Origin: Archangium sp.
Lineage (GTDB): Bacteria > Myxococcota > Myxococcia > Myxococcales > Myxococcaceae
Reading direction: 5' to 3'
Assembly (NCBI GenBank): GCA_016792935.1
Contig: JAEUJS010000556.1
Span: forward strand, 1-61,164
Length of the DNA stretch: 61,164 nucleotides
Below, piece after piece: positions 1 to 8,249 of the stretch. A model generated the notes under the pieces. It made no database searches. It was given only the letters and a program-made list of their open reading frames with translations, and had not been told where the DNA came from. The translations under genes were made by a program, and so were the position numbers. The first letter of the stretch is position 1. Each line of letters begins with the position of its first letter.

Positions 1-139
1 GTCGGATGAGCCCGTGGGTTTCGAAGAAGCCGCGGTGCCATTGCTTTGGCTCGCCGGGTTTCAGGTGTCGTCCCTTGCGCTTGATGAGCAGCCGTTTCAG
101 CCGCCATCCCACGTAGCGGTCCACGCTCACGAAATCGTC
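1..139 (-). pseudogene. Group II intron reverse transcriptase/maturase, C-terminal remnant, runs off the left edge
   Basis: On the minus strand an open frame reads FVSVDRYVGWRLKRLLIK followed by a basic GRHLKPGE segment and a W..FF..GLIR segment. This is the pattern of the maturase (X/thumb) end of LtrA-like group II intron proteins, just before their usual LRGTVRYPEA-type end, which would lie outside the window. The reverse-transcriptase domain should lie upstream, at higher coordinates. Instead the frame passes into non-homologous sequence and then the unrelated allA gene. I infer a 5'-truncated remnant of a mobile intron rather than a working gene. The identification rests on about 45 residues, so it is moderate only. 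Confidence 0.5.
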
Positions 140-254
140 GCCCGCTGGTGAAGTGCAGCGTGACTCCGCCTCTTCAGTCGCTCGCGCGCCTGCTGGCTCT
201 GAGTCTTCACGACGCACCATGGCGCGCACTGTACGCTCTGGCATCTTGGAAAAA

Positions 255-746
255 ATGATTCACGCACGACCACTCGACGCCGAGGCCTTCAAGCCGTTCG
301 GCCGCGTCATCTCCGCGGGCCTGCAAGCCGGGAGCGAAGCCAATCAAGGCACCGCGGTGCGCTTCGACTTCTGCACCGACCTCCTGTCCACGCGGCCTGA
401 GGCGAAGGCCAACCTCGCCGTGTTCCGTTCGACCGCGCGCACGCTGCCGTTGGACGTGGTGTTGCTCGAGCGCCACCCGTGCTCGACGCAGGTGTTCATT
501 CCGATGGTGGTGACTCGCTACCTGGTGTGCGTCGCGCCGACGCTGCCCGACGGCTCGCCCGATGTGTCGAAGCTGCAGGCGTTCGTCTGCGGCCCGGGCC
601 AGGGCGTCTCGTACGCGCCGGGCACATGGCACCACCCGATGGTCTCGCTCGACACGCAGGCCGAGTTCGCGATGTTGGCGTGGGAAGACGGCGGCCCCCG
701 CGATTGTGAAATCCAGAAGTTGATCAGCCCGGTGTCCATCACGTGA
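255..746 (+). CDS. allA: Ureidoglycolate lyase (AllA-like)
   Basis: A 163-residue cytoplasmic protein of the usual length for ureidoglycolate lyase, which releases glyoxylate and urea from ureidoglycolate in purine/allantoin breakdown. The family pattern is visible. Residues 71-83 read LERHPCSTQVFIP, with the conserved His and Gln, and GTWHHP at 123-128 is the cupin-fold active-site strand. ATG 255 is chosen because the homology begins there (MIHARPLDAEAFKPFG) and a GGAAAAA stretch precedes it; the frame is open further upstream but that part is unlike the family. Its stop overlaps the start of the next gene as GTGA, suggesting translational coupling. No other allantoin genes are visible nearby. 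Confidence 0.85.
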   Translation: MIHARPLDAEAFKPFGRVISAGLQAGSEANQGTAVRFDFCTDLLSTRPEAKANLAVFRSTARTLPLDVVLLERHPCSTQVFIPMVVTRYLVCVAPTLPDGSPDVSKLQAFVCGPGQGVSYAPGTWHHPMVSLDTQAEFAMLAWEDGGPRDCEIQKLISPVSIT

Positions 747-1546
747 AGCGCGCGCTGATTCTCGCGGCGCTGGCGCTGACCGCCTGTCCCGAGCGCACGC
801 CACCGGAACGCGGCATCGCGTTGACGTTCAAGAAGCCGGACGAGACGCGTGAGATTCGCGCGACGGTGGACCGCCGCCTCGCGCACTTGAAGCTGAAGGC
901 GCATCTCTCGGAAGACCGCACCACCTTCACCGCGCGCATGCCCAACGGCCTCGACGTCGAGCGCATCAAGGCCCTGCTCTCGAAGCCGGGGCTGCTCTCG
1001 TTCTGCGAGGAGAACGCTGAGCTCTCGCGGCGGGTGTTGTGCGAGCGCATCTGGCCCGAGGGCATCGAGGTCGATCGCGCGAAGGACACGTGCTCCATCG
1101 CTTCCATCAGCCGCGAGAAGCTGCAGGCCGCGGTGGACGAAGCGGATGCAGGCATCAAGTTGGTGTTCGAGAAGGTCGATGCGCGCATCTCGGCCTACGC
1201 GCTCGCCGAGTCGTCGTGCTTCGACCCGCACATCGTGGGCGTCGAGATTCGGCGCGACCCGATTCCCGGGCTGATGTTGGAGTTCGACAAGAACAGCGCC
1301 GGTCAGTTCAACGCGCTCACCGCGAAGACGGTCGGTAAACACCTGCTGATTCTGGTCGACGGGGACGTGAGCTCGGCGCCGGTGGTGAACGAGCCCATCG
1401 ACGGAAAGAGCGCGATGTTGGTGCTCGGACGGAAGGACGACCTCGAGTTGATGTCGGCGGTCTTCGCGGGTGGCGCGTTGCCAAAGCTCGAGCTGGTGAA
1501 GGAAGCACGCTACGGCCCGCCCTCGCTGAGCATCACCGGAAAGTAA
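743..1546 (+). CDS. Lipoprotein with a SecD P1-head-like periplasmic domain
   Basis: A 267-residue protein starting at GTG 743, overlapping allA by 4 bp. The first 15 residues are a short lipoprotein signal ending in the lipobox LTAC. The last ~100 residues follow the pattern of the periplasmic P1 head of SecD: VGVEIRRD, LEFDKNSAGQFNALTAKTVGKHLLIL, VDGDVSSAPVVNEPI and a closing AGGALPKLELV. In SecD this domain lies between transmembrane segments of the Sec translocon. Here none of the six SecD membrane helices is present, so the protein would be an isolated, lipid-anchored head domain in the periplasm. Its function is unknown; a role in late protein export or folding is only inference. Coupling to allA does not explain it. 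Confidence 0.7.
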   Translation: MKRALILAALALTACPERTPPERGIALTFKKPDETREIRATVDRRLAHLKLKAHLSEDRTTFTARMPNGLDVERIKALLSKPGLLSFCEENAELSRRVLCERIWPEGIEVDRAKDTCSIASISREKLQAAVDEADAGIKLVFEKVDARISAYALAESSCFDPHIVGVEIRRDPIPGLMLEFDKNSAGQFNALTAKTVGKHLLILVDGDVSSAPVVNEPIDGKSAMLVLGRKDDLELMSAVFAGGALPKLELVKEARYGPPSLSITGK

Positions 1547-1552
1547 TCAGCG

Positions 1553-2131
1553 TCAGCGCGGAGCCGACGGAGCCGGCACTGGACCCGCGAACTCCATCGC
1601 GGCGGTGCGCTCACCGAGCCGACGAGCGCCATCGTGGCGGCTGATCAGCAGACACAATGCGCGCGTGAACAAGTCAGACAAAGCGCGCGTGCACTTCGAC
1701 TCGTGCAGCCGCTCGACGGGCATCGCTTCGACGTACACACCAGTCACTTCGAGCAGCGTGTTGATCAAATGCTGCACGAACGTGTCGTCGTCAACGCGAC
1801 GCGCGGCCTGCTCGAGCGCGGTGCGAATCAGCACGTCTTGCGACAGCACGCCTGCGCGAGAGAGTTGAAAGCCAAGCGCGTCACGCACATCGACGATGAA
1901 GAGGCCCACCGCGCCGCCATCGAATCTCTTCGCCGCTTCACTCACCGCCACGCGCGCCAACATCGGCGAGGAAGACGCGAGCGCTTCGCCGAGCGACGCT
2001 CCATTTCGCAGCGCGGTGACGAGCGCCAACGCACCAGCGTCCGCGTCGGGACGCGGCTTCACGCGAGACCACAGCGCAGAGAAGGAGGCCAAAGCCCCTT
2101 GGGGCGACGGCGTTGGGTAGCGAAACGACAT
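1553..2131 (-). CDS. Hypothetical protein, 192 residues
   Basis: A minus-strand protein starting at ATG 2131 and converging on the preceding gene with 6 bp between stop codons. The family is not recognised. It is soluble and largely alpha-helical by composition (many Ala, Leu and Arg; motifs such as LGEALASSSPMLARVAVSEAAKRF), with no signal peptide. Residues 5-14 (YPTPSPQGAL) are encoded by a dispersed element at 2091-2117 that recurs in an unrelated gene near 44.8 kb, so the N-terminus may be partly repeat-derived. The true start could lie downstream of it. Codon use resembles the neighbours, which supports a real gene. Confidence 0.6.
   Translation of the reverse strand: MSFRYPTPSPQGALASFSALWSRVKPRPDADAGALALVTALRNGASLGEALASSSPMLARVAVSEAAKRFDGGAVGLFIVDVRDALGFQLSRAGVLSQDVLIRTALEQAARRVDDDTFVQHLINTLLEVTGVYVEAMPVERLHESKCTRALSDLFTRALCLLISRHDGARRLGERTAAMEFAGPVPAPSAPR
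2091..2117. repeat. Dispersed element, GGGGCGACGGCGTTGGG type, copy 1
   Basis: About 27 bp starting AAAGCCCCTTGGGGCGACGG and ending CGTTGGG. A second copy, with two or three changes, lies at 44780-44806. Both copies fall inside minus-strand genes and are translated in the same frame as (Y/F)PT(P/A)SPQGAL. The core AAGCCCCTTGGGGC is nearly palindromic. Confidence 0.7.
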
Positions 2132-2268
2132 GCTCCATTGTCCGACCTCGGCGTGCTCACGAAGCGCGAGTGATCTGCCAACGCCGCTGACGTTTCGCGC
2201 CTCTTTTCGACCGAATTTCCGCCGTATTTTCGCGCGAATGCCTCAGCGGGAGCATGATGCGGCGAACG

Positions 2269-2330
2269 AGCCCAGCTGAGCCGGAGGCGAAGGCACGAGG
2301 TCAACGACCTCGTGTGGCGAGTGAGCGCAT
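2269..2330. repeat. Dispersed CCCAGCTGAG element with internal hairpin, copy 1
   Basis: Starts CCCAGCTGAGCCGGAGGCGA and ends GAGTGAGCGC directly before the ATG of the pterin dehydratase gene. Between these ends lies a perfect 8-bp hairpin, CACGAGGT-caacg-ACCTCGTG (2294-2314). A shorter copy with the same two ends but without the hairpin lies at 60625-60658, again just upstream of a start codon. It occupies most of the 5' region of phhB and may carry part of its leader. Confidence 0.6.
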
Positions 2331-2628
2331 GAACATGAAGCAGCCGTTGACCGACAGCGAGATGAAGGCGTTCCTCGACAAGCACCAGGGCTGGACGGTG
2401 GAGAGTGGGATGTTGGTTCGCACGTTCGAAGCGCGCACGTTTCTCGGCGCCATCGACTTCGTGCATCGCGTCGCGAAGGTGGCCGAAGCGCTCGACCACC
2501 ACCCCGACATCGACATCCGCTGGCGCAAGGTGACGTTGCGTCTCGTCACCCACGACGCCGGAAACAAGGTCACCGACCTCGACGCGCAGGTGGCGTCCGA
2601 CTGCAGCAAGCTCTTCGAGGCGATGTGA
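2329..2628 (+). CDS. phhB: Pterin-4a-carbinolamine dehydratase (4a-hydroxytetrahydrobiopterin dehydratase)
   Basis: About 99 residues, the normal size of PCD/DCoH. It dehydrates 4a-hydroxytetrahydrobiopterin, regenerating the cofactor of aromatic amino acid hydroxylases. The signature ALDHHPDIDIRWRKV followed by TLRLVTHDAGNKVTDLD contains the paired active-site histidines and the TH...G.T..D motif. The start is either ATG 2329 or ATG 2335; family proteins begin near this point. The in-frame extension to 2254 is encoded by the dispersed element and is not counted. No phenylalanine hydroxylase gene is visible nearby. A gap of about 10 bp separates it from the thioesterase gene. Confidence 0.88.
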   Translation: MNMKQPLTDSEMKAFLDKHQGWTVESGMLVRTFEARTFLGAIDFVHRVAKVAEALDHHPDIDIRWRKVTLRLVTHDAGNKVTDLDAQVASDCSKLFEAM

Positions 2629-2638
2629 GTGATGAACG

Positions 2639-3442
2639 ATGAGCGATGAACTGAAGAACGTCCCGCCGGCGAGTCAGCCCTTCCCGGTGACGATGCAGCG
2701 TCACGCGTTCGGGCCGCGCCTCGTCGCACGCGCGGGAGACGTGTGGCGCGCGATGCAGGACGTGGTGGTGGACCAGTCGAGCTCCGTCGGTTGGACGCCC
2801 GAGCGCTACGTCGCCGAGAACACCATGTTCGTGGTGCGCACCATGACGGTGCGGCACGAGCGCGAAGTGCGCATCGCCGAGCCGCTCGTGGGTCGCACCT
2901 GGCCCTCGCGCGAACGGCGGCAGATGTTGTTCACACGGCAGGTGCGGTTGTTCGCGCCGACGGCCGAACCGGAGTTGATCGCCAGCGCCACTCAGGAATG
3001 GGCGTACTTGTCGCGCGATCTCGAGCCGATTCGCGCGGGCAAGGGAATCTACGACGCGTTCTCGCTCATCGAGGGCTTCCCCGACGTCGACCTGCCGTCG
3101 TTCGTGGCCGACACCAATCAGCCGCTCCACGTGTTCGACTTCACGACCTGGCACGGGTGGATGGACCCACACTCGCACGCCAATCACGCGGCGTACGTCG
3201 ACTACTGCGATGAAGGCGTCGCGCGTGTCGTCGCGGCGGCGGGCGGAAATCCGCAGAACCTGATTCCCGTCGCCGAGACGGTGCACTTCCGCGCTGCGAT
3301 TGGCGCCGGAGAGCTCATCACCGTCGAGACGACACGCGCGGGGCACGCGCACGCGGGAAAGCACATCGCGTACAAGCACCGGATTCTGTCGGGCGAGAAG
3401 GTGTGCGCCACCGCCACGACGATCCGCACGCTCGTCGAGTGA
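2639..3442 (+). CDS. Acyl-ACP/acyl-CoA thioesterase-like protein, double hotdog
   Basis: A 267-residue protein with two hotdog-type segments. The first half contains VDQSSSVGWTPERYVAENTMFVV and RTWPSRERRQMLFTRQVRLF. The second half contains WHGWMDPHSHANHAAYVDYCDE, the D-P-x-x-H-x-N-x-x-Y pattern of 4-hydroxybenzoyl-CoA/YbgC thioesterases. It probably hydrolyses a thioester in the cytoplasm; the substrate cannot be read from the sequence. Starts at ATG 2639, ten bases after phhB, likely in the same transcript. The length fits a fused double-hotdog enzyme. Confidence 0.72.
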   Translation: MSDELKNVPPASQPFPVTMQRHAFGPRLVARAGDVWRAMQDVVVDQSSSVGWTPERYVAENTMFVVRTMTVRHEREVRIAEPLVGRTWPSRERRQMLFTRQVRLFAPTAEPELIASATQEWAYLSRDLEPIRAGKGIYDAFSLIEGFPDVDLPSFVADTNQPLHVFDFTTWHGWMDPHSHANHAAYVDYCDEGVARVVAAAGGNPQNLIPVAETVHFRAAIGAGELITVETTRAGHAHAGKHIAYKHRILSGEKVCATATTIRTLVE

Positions 3443-3628
3443 GCGGAGCGCGACTCCCGGCAGGGCTGTTGCCTCGCCGTGCCCGCTGCATGGAACTTGT
3501 TTCACTGCCCGTGCGGCGCGACGCTGTGGTTCCCCATGCGACGCCCCGCGCCCGTCTCCGAAGAAGCACTGTTCCGACGGTCCACCCAATCGGAACGAGG
3601 CGCGCCCGCTCGTCAGGCCCGCTCGCAG

Positions 3629-4876
3629 ATGATCAGCCTGCACTTCAAGGTGCTGGTTGGGTACGTCGTGCTCGCCGGAGCGCTCGTCGCGATGTTCTAC
3701 GTGGGCCAGGCGTGGGACTGGTCGATCAAAATCACCGCGGCCTTCGGCGTCACCCTCGCCCTCGCACTCACACTCCCGACCGTCCTCCTCCGCGTCGAAC
3801 GCGTGCGCTCGCTCTCTCGCGCCGCGCTCGAAATCAGCAACGGTGACATCTCGAGCCGCGTGAACACCGCCGACTCCGCGGTGCGCGACGACGTCGATGA
3901 GCTCGCCGTCGCCATCGCCATGATGCAGGACAGCCTGCGCGAGCTGGTGAGCTCGATTCAGCACACCGCCGAGTCTGTCGCCGACGCCGCCACTGCCCTC
4001 GAAGGCAACGCCGCCGGAGTCGACACCCGCGCCGCCCAGGTCGGCGAGTCGATGAAGCGCATCGCGCAGGGCGCCGAAGCCCAGAGCGCGCTCGTCGCCC
4101 GCGCCTCTCGCAGCATCACCGACATGGCCGCCGCGCTGCAGCGCACCACCGCGTCGGCCGAGGAATCGACCAAGGCCACCGCCGCGACGAGCTCCGCCGC
4201 CGTCGAGGGCTCCACCGCCGCGCGGCTGGCGAGCGAAAAGCTCCGCAAGGTCTTCAGCCGCGTCGAGGCCGCGAGCCACGAGGTCTTCAAGTTCGGAGAA
4301 AAGACGCAGGAGATTTCGAAGATCGTCGACGCCATCACGCAGGTCGCCTCGCAGACCAACCTGCTCGCGCTCAACGCCACCATCGAAGCGGCGCGCGCCG
4401 GCGAATACGGCCGTGGCTTCGCGGTGGTCGCCGATGAAGTGCGCAAGCTCGCCGAGAGCGCCGGGAAATCAGCCGAGGCCATCTCTCGACTCGCCCGCGA
4501 CATCTCGTCTCAGTCCACGCACGTCGTCGGAGCGATGCGCGAAGGCATCGAAGAGCTCGCGCAGTCTCGCGAAGACGTCACCACCATCGTGCGCTCGATG
4601 GGCAACATCAGCGACTCGGTGCGCAGCGAGGTCGAAAAGGTCGCGCAGATTCACCAGTCCGCGCGTGAGCAGCAGCAGGGCTCCGAGATGATGGTGCAGG
4701 CGGTGAACGAAATCTCCGCGGTCGCACAGACCAACGTGCAGGCCACGGAGGCCGTGAAGCGCGTCATCGAAGAGCAGACGACTGCGGTGCGTCAGATGAA
4801 GAACGCGACGGAAGAGCTCACCAACTTGTCGCTGCAGCTGCAGTCCGTCATCCGCCGCTTCCGCACCGGCACCTGA
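3629..4876 (+). CDS. Methyl-accepting chemotaxis protein with minimal periplasmic segment
   Basis: Two transmembrane helices lie close together ([20 protein letters not shown] and [20 protein letters not shown]), separated by only about ten residues, so there is no periplasmic ligand domain. A HAMP linker follows ([20 protein letters not shown]), then a long coiled coil. The hairpin tip of a chemoreceptor signalling domain reads [19 protein letters not shown] with [16 protein letters not shown], the site that contacts CheA/CheW. ATG 3629 places the first helix at the N-terminus. The frame stays open to GTG 3479, which would add 50 residues containing HCPCG; that longer form cannot be excluded. 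No che genes are nearby, so it feeds a pathway encoded elsewhere. Confidence 0.85.
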   Translation: MISLHFKVLVGYVVLAGALVAMFYVGQAWDWSIKITAAFGVTLALALTLPTVLLRVERVRSLSRAALEISNGDISSRVNTADSAVRDDVDELAVAIAMMQDSLRELVSSIQHTAESVADAATALEGNAAGVDTRAAQVGESMKRIAQGAEAQSALVARASRSITDMAAALQRTTASAEESTKATAATSSAAVEGSTAARLASEKLRKVFSRVEAASHEVFKFGEKTQEISKIVDAITQVASQTNLLALNATIEAARAGEYGRGFAVVADEVRKLAESAGKSAEAISRLARDISSQSTHVVGAMREGIEELAQSREDVTTIVRSMGNISDSVRSEVEKVAQIHQSAREQQQGSEMMVQAVNEISAVAQTNVQATEAVKRVIEEQTTAVRQMKNATEELTNLSLQLQSVIRRFRTGT

Positions 4877-4877
4877 G

Positions 4878-5387
4878 ATGACCGACGAAGACGAGCTCGC
4901 GCAGGTCGTGCTGATCGAGACGACCAACGCGATGGAGCTCTCGATGGTGAAGAGCCTCCTCGACGGAGAGGGCGTCCTCTACGTCGTGCGCGCCGAACAC
5001 CACCACACGATGGACCACGGGCTGTTCGGAAATCCCGCGTACGCGCCGCAAGTGCTGGTGAACCGCAAAGACCTCGAGCGCGCGAAGGCGTTGCTGGCTG
5101 CGAAACCCGTCACAACCGTCGAAGGCATCTGCACGGTGCACGAGAAGTCGTCGATTGCGGTGTGTGGTCAGTGTGAGGCGCACCTGTGCGGCGAGTGCAC
5201 GTTCACGCGTGGGCCTCCGGTGCTCTGTGAGGACTGCGGGAACGGCGTGCCTCAGCACCGCACGCCCGGACTCCTCGGCACCGACACCGCGAAGAAGACG
5301 GTGGCGTCGGTGATGTTGTTGCCCGTGTTGCTGTTCGTTGCGGCCGCCCTCATCGCGATCGTGATGCGACTCTTTGGCGTTCGTTGA
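4878..5387 (+). CDS. DUF2007-type protein with Cys-rich (B-box-like) segment and C-terminal membrane helix
   Basis: 169 residues. Residues 8-76 resemble the DUF2007 'putative signal transducing' domain: VVLIETTNAMELSMVKSLLDGEG and VNRKDLERAKALL. A Cys/His-rich stretch follows (C..H....AVC.QC..HLC.EC), close to a B-box or similar zinc site. One hydrophobic helix near the C-terminus (VASVMLLPVLLFVAAALIAIV) would anchor it in the inner membrane with the soluble part in the cytoplasm. It starts 1 bp after the chemoreceptor stop, so the two are probably co-transcribed. The specific role is unknown. Confidence 0.65.
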   Translation: MTDEDELAQVVLIETTNAMELSMVKSLLDGEGVLYVVRAEHHHTMDHGLFGNPAYAPQVLVNRKDLERAKALLAAKPVTTVEGICTVHEKSSIAVCGQCEAHLCGECTFTRGPPVLCEDCGNGVPQHRTPGLLGTDTAKKTVASVMLLPVLLFVAAALIAIVMRLFGVR

Positions 5388-5400
5388 TCTGCGAAGGACG

Positions 5401-5436
5401 CTCCCTCACCCTGACCCTCTCCCCGAGGGAGAGGGG
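5401..5436. repeat. Dispersed palindrome CCCTCTCCC-CGA-GGGAGAGGG, copy 1
   Basis: CTCCCTCACCCTGA followed by a perfect 9-bp stem with a CGA loop. It lies between convergent genes and is read through by the end of the minus-strand gene at 5406. That gene's last residues (PSPSGRGSG) and its TGA stop come from the element. Other copies: 15291-15327, 53971-54002 (inverted), 20087-20117 (inside the queA-like gene) and a partial one at 31820-31844. The stem could also act as a transcription terminator. Confidence 0.8.
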
Positions 5437-5867
5437 ATCAATGCGCGCAACGAAGCGGCCTCGTCACGCGCGCGCCGCGACAACTTCCACGCGTTCGACC
5501 AGCGATGCGCGAGCGCACGACGGGCCGCGCGGAGCGACGTGACGACGACCACCGCCGCGCCGCAGATGAACATCACCCACGCCCACTCGAACTCGTGCCG
5601 CAACATGCGCGAGAGCGAGATGCCAATCATGGTGACGATGGGAGCCACCGCCAGCAGCGCAAAACCGAACTGCACCACGCGCCCCGCGGGACCCGACTCG
5701 TCGTCTCGCAGCTTGCGACGCTCTCCGCGGTCGAGCTGGTGTTCCCAGGTGTCGGCCTCACGGTCGAGTTGATCAGCGAGCAGCTGGAGCTGCAGGTCGG
5801 AAATCATCCGCGCCTCGAGCAGCTTGAGCCGCGCCTGCGCGTTCTCGAGCTCGGTGCGGGGGTTCAT
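5406..5867 (-). CDS. Small membrane protein, 153 residues
   Basis: Starts at ATG 5867, overlapping the previous minus-strand gene as ATGA. The N-terminal third is a charged coiled coil (ELENAQARLKLLEARM...ADQLDREADTW). Two hydrophobic helices follow (VVQFGFALLAVAPIVTMIGI and WAWVMFICGAAVVVVTSL), with a basic tail. The final nine residues and the stop codon are supplied by the dispersed palindrome. The family is not recognised. Its position at the end of a kinase operon suggests a partner or anchor protein, but this is inference. Confidence 0.62.
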   Translation of the reverse strand: MNPRTELENAQARLKLLEARMISDLQLQLLADQLDREADTWEHQLDRGERRKLRDDESGPAGRVVQFGFALLAVAPIVTMIGISLSRMLRHEFEWAWVMFICGAAVVVVTSLRAARRALAHRWSNAWKLSRRARDEAASLRALIPSPSGRGSG

Positions 5868-6178
5868 CGAATCGCCTCGGCCATCAAGATGACGAACGAC
5901 GCGACGATGGCCACGCCGCCCAAGGTGCTGTCGATGGTGGCGGCTCCGCTGATCAACAGCACGCAGCCCACCGCGAGAATCACCGTGCGCAACGCCGCTC
6001 GCTGCGCCGCTTCCCACATCGGCACGCCACCGCGATTGCGACGTTTGCGAATGCGCTCCAGCGTCTTCTGCGCGAGGGCGAAGGCCTCGACGCGTTGCTG
6101 TTCGGCCTCTTCCAACCGAGTCAGGCGGTCGTTCGTCGCGCGGAGCAAATCCTCCACACTCTGCTCAGGAAGGTTCAT
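5864..6178 (-). CDS. Small membrane protein, 104 residues
   Basis: Starts at ATG 6178, whose ATGA overlaps the kinase stop, and ends with a 4-bp overlap into the next gene. The first ~55 residues form a charged helix (VEDLLRATNDRLTRLEEAEQ). Two membrane helices follow (LRTVILAVGCVLLISGAATI and GVAIVASFVILMAEAI). The layout (coiled coil then two helices) matches the next gene, so the two may be distant relatives or form a complex. Function unknown; tightly coupled to the kinase gene. Confidence 0.6.
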   Translation of the reverse strand: MNLPEQSVEDLLRATNDRLTRLEEAEQQRVEAFALAQKTLERIRKRRNRGGVPMWEAAQRAALRTVILAVGCVLLISGAATIDSTLGGVAIVASFVILMAEAIR

Positions 6179-7926
6179 TCGGGAGGCAGGTCGTCGAGGC
6201 GATACCGCTGCGGCTTGTTCTTCCCGGCCCCGACCTGCAACGACAACTTCCGCTTCACTCCGTCTTCACCCTTGATGGTCACGAGGTGCGTTCCCACCGG
6301 GAGCGAGAAGGTCACGAACGTGCCCTGCCCCAGGCGCGTGCTGCCCTTGCTCACGGTCGCTTCCGGAATCAGCGCGAGCGTCACTTCGCCCTGCTGCCGC
6401 GGCGGGTTGTTGCGCACCACCGGGTCCTTCGAGCCGCTGTTGTCTTTCGGCTGATCAGGATTCTTCGGCGGGTTGTTCACCTGCGGAGAGTCGGTCCCGG
6501 GCAAGTCAGTCCCCGGCAAATCGGTGCCTGGAAGGTCGGTGCCGGGCAGCTCCCCGACGATGGGCCGCTGCGGTTGCTCGGAAGGCGTCTGCATCACCTT
6601 CCACACCACCGCTCCGACGACGAGCGCGACCACCACCGCGAGAATCGGCCACAGCTTCGACGAAGACGCCGGCTCGTACGTCGGCACCATCGCCTCGGTC
6701 ATTGCCTTCTGCTCCTCACGCTGCGCCTGCCGTGCGCCGAGCGGCTTGCCTTCGAAGTCGGTGCTCTCGTCTCCACGGCCGTAGCGCTGCGCCTTCACCT
6801 TCTTGAGGCTCTTCGCCGAGAGCTGCCCCGGCCCCTTCGCAGGCTTCAGCTTGTTCGCCGACACCGCTGGCCGCTTCGGAGCGCTCGGCTCAGGCTCGTT
6901 CTTCTGCTCATGCTGCGAGCTGCGACGGAAATCTTCGACGGCGTGCTGCACCTCGTCGTCGTCTTTGCTGCCGGCGACGTCGAACAAGCGCTGAGCGGCT
7001 TCGATCTTCTCGCTGAAGCGCTCCTTCATGAAGTGCGCGCGCTCTTCGGCATCAAAAAGGAGATGCCCGCACGTCTGCGACAACGCGCGCGCCATCTCGC
7101 GAGCGCTCTTGTAGCGATGCGCCAGGTCTCGCTCGAGCGCCTTCATCGCCACGTCCGACAACTCGCGCGGCACCGAGGGCTCCACCTCGTGCGGAGGCAC
7201 GATGGGCTCGCTCAAAATCATCTTCAGCTCGAGCAATTCCGTCTCGGCGGAGAAGAGTCGACGGCCGGTCACCATCTCCCACAACACGACGCCCAGCCCG
7301 AACACGTCGGACCGTGGATCAATCTGCTCACCACGCACCTGCTCGGGAGACATGTACCCCGCGGTGCCCTTCACCGTGCCGGCGCGCGTGCGGGCGAGCG
7401 CTCCCTTGGCCTTGGCGATGCCGAAGTCGAGCAGCTTCACCTGCCCGTCGTACGTCACCATGATGTTCTTCTGCGCGACGTCTCGGTGGATGACGGTCTG
7501 GTCTTCACCGTTCGGCAGCTTGAACGTGTGCGCGTAGTGCAGCGCGAGCGCGCAGTCGTGAACGACGGAAGCGGAATAGCCGACAGGCAGAACTGCTTGC
7601 TGCCGCGCGCACGCCGCGACGACCTGGTTCAAGTCTTGACCGGCGATGAATTCCATCGCGACGAAGAGACCCGATTCCTTGTCGTTGCCGAGCTCGAAGA
7701 CCTGGCAGATGGCGGGGTGCGAGAACGCGCCCGTGACGCGCGCTTCGTCGAGGAACATCTTCACGAAGTTCTCGTCGCCCGCGGCCTCGGGGAGAATTCG
7801 CTTCAGCACCACGAACTTGCGGAAGCCACCAGGGCCGGCGGTCGACGCGAGCGAGAGCTCGGCCATGCCTCCCTTCGTCAGCCGCGTCAGCACCTCGTAT
7901 CTGCCCACGCGCTGGTGCTCGTTCAT
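6175..7926 (-). CDS. Membrane-anchored Hanks-type Ser/Thr protein kinase
   Basis: 583 residues. The kinase domain covers about 9-285, with a Gly-rich loop (KGGMAE), Lys42, Glu61 in helix C, HRD at 147-149 with Asn154, DFG at 167-169 and an activation segment ending YMSPEQVRG. All catalytic residues are present, so it should be active. A charged linker leads to one transmembrane helix at about 425-444. Outside the membrane there is a short PGTDL tandem repeat (about 459-480), a Pro/Asn-rich stretch and a small PEGA-like beta domain (VTLALIPEATV...LPVGTHLVTIKG). It is translationally coupled to two small membrane proteins and divergent from the lipoprotein gene at 8250. The substrates cannot be deduced. 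Confidence 0.9.
   Translation of the reverse strand: MNEHQRVGRYEVLTRLTKGGMAELSLASTAGPGGFRKFVVLKRILPEAAGDENFVKMFLDEARVTGAFSHPAICQVFELGNDKESGLFVAMEFIAGQDLNQVVAACARQQAVLPVGYSASVVHDCALALHYAHTFKLPNGEDQTVIHRDVAQKNIMVTYDGQVKLLDFGIAKAKGALARTRAGTVKGTAGYMSPEQVRGEQIDPRSDVFGLGVVLWEMVTGRRLFSAETELLELKMILSEPIVPPHEVEPSVPRELSDVAMKALERDLAHRYKSAREMARALSQTCGHLLFDAEERAHFMKERFSEKIEAAQRLFDVAGSKDDDEVQHAVEDFRRSSQHEQKNEPEPSAPKRPAVSANKLKPAKGPGQLSAKSLKKVKAQRYGRGDESTDFEGKPLGARQAQREEQKAMTEAMVPTYEPASSSKLWPILAVVVALVVGAVVWKVMQTPSEQPQRPIVGELPGTDLPGTDLPGTDLPGTDSPQVNNPPKNPDQPKDNSGSKDPVVRNNPPRQQGEVTLALIPEATVSKGSTRLGQGTFVTFSLPVGTHLVTIKGEDGVKRKLSLQVGAGKNKPQRYRLDDLPPE
6487..6552 (-). repeat. 15-bp tandem repeat coding (PGTDL)n in the kinase linker
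   Basis: Four units of five codons give PGTDLPGTDLPGTDLPGTDS just outside the membrane helix. The units differ at third positions, so this is not a very recent slippage product. Such short repeats often vary in number between strains. Confidence 0.75.
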
Positions 7927-8249
7927 GCGGCGCGCGAATCTAACTCAAGTGACCGAACACCCACCGCCGTTCTCACCTGTGAGCCCTGTGGCAACCGTGG
8001 GGAAAGTTGATGGAAAAGTGACATGGGATGTGGGGAATCCACCCTCCATCGACGCACATGTGGGACCCGTTGGAAAACCATGCTGGTTCTCCACATGGAC
8101 CAATCTCGCAAGGTGTGACGTTCGTTGGAGCTTTCGGGTTCTCCACAATTGAGGCGCCCCTACTGCTTCCACTGCTTGATCAGATCACATCTCTCACAAG
8201 CAGAAGTCGTGAAGGTCGTGGCACGTCACGCGCACTACACTTCTCCTTC
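7927..8249. other. 323-bp divergent intergenic region
   Basis: No coding potential that I can support. It is less GC-rich than its surroundings and must hold promoters for the kinase operon (minus) and the lipoprotein gene (plus). The nonamer TTCTCCACA occurs at 8087-8095 and 8139-8147, and TGTGGGGAA, a related inverted form, at 8029-8037. These resemble degenerate DnaA boxes but are more likely chance or a local operator. Confidence 0.5.

Noticed and set aside
3479..3628. N-terminal extension of the chemoreceptor with an HCPCG motif
   Set aside because: No ribosome site and no family match at the GTG start. The membrane helix begins right after ATG 3629. Kept only as an alternative.
5264..5400. 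Possible Rho-independent terminator after the DUF2007 gene
   Set aside because: No stem followed by a T-run before the dispersed palindrome; the palindrome itself lacks a T-tract, so a terminator role is only possible.
7981..8150. Nonamers resembling DnaA boxes (TTCTCCACA twice, TTCCCCACA once) in a low-GC gap
   Set aside because: Each differs from the usual box, no dnaA, dnaN or gyrB gene is near, and no AT-rich unwinding region is seen. Not enough for an origin.
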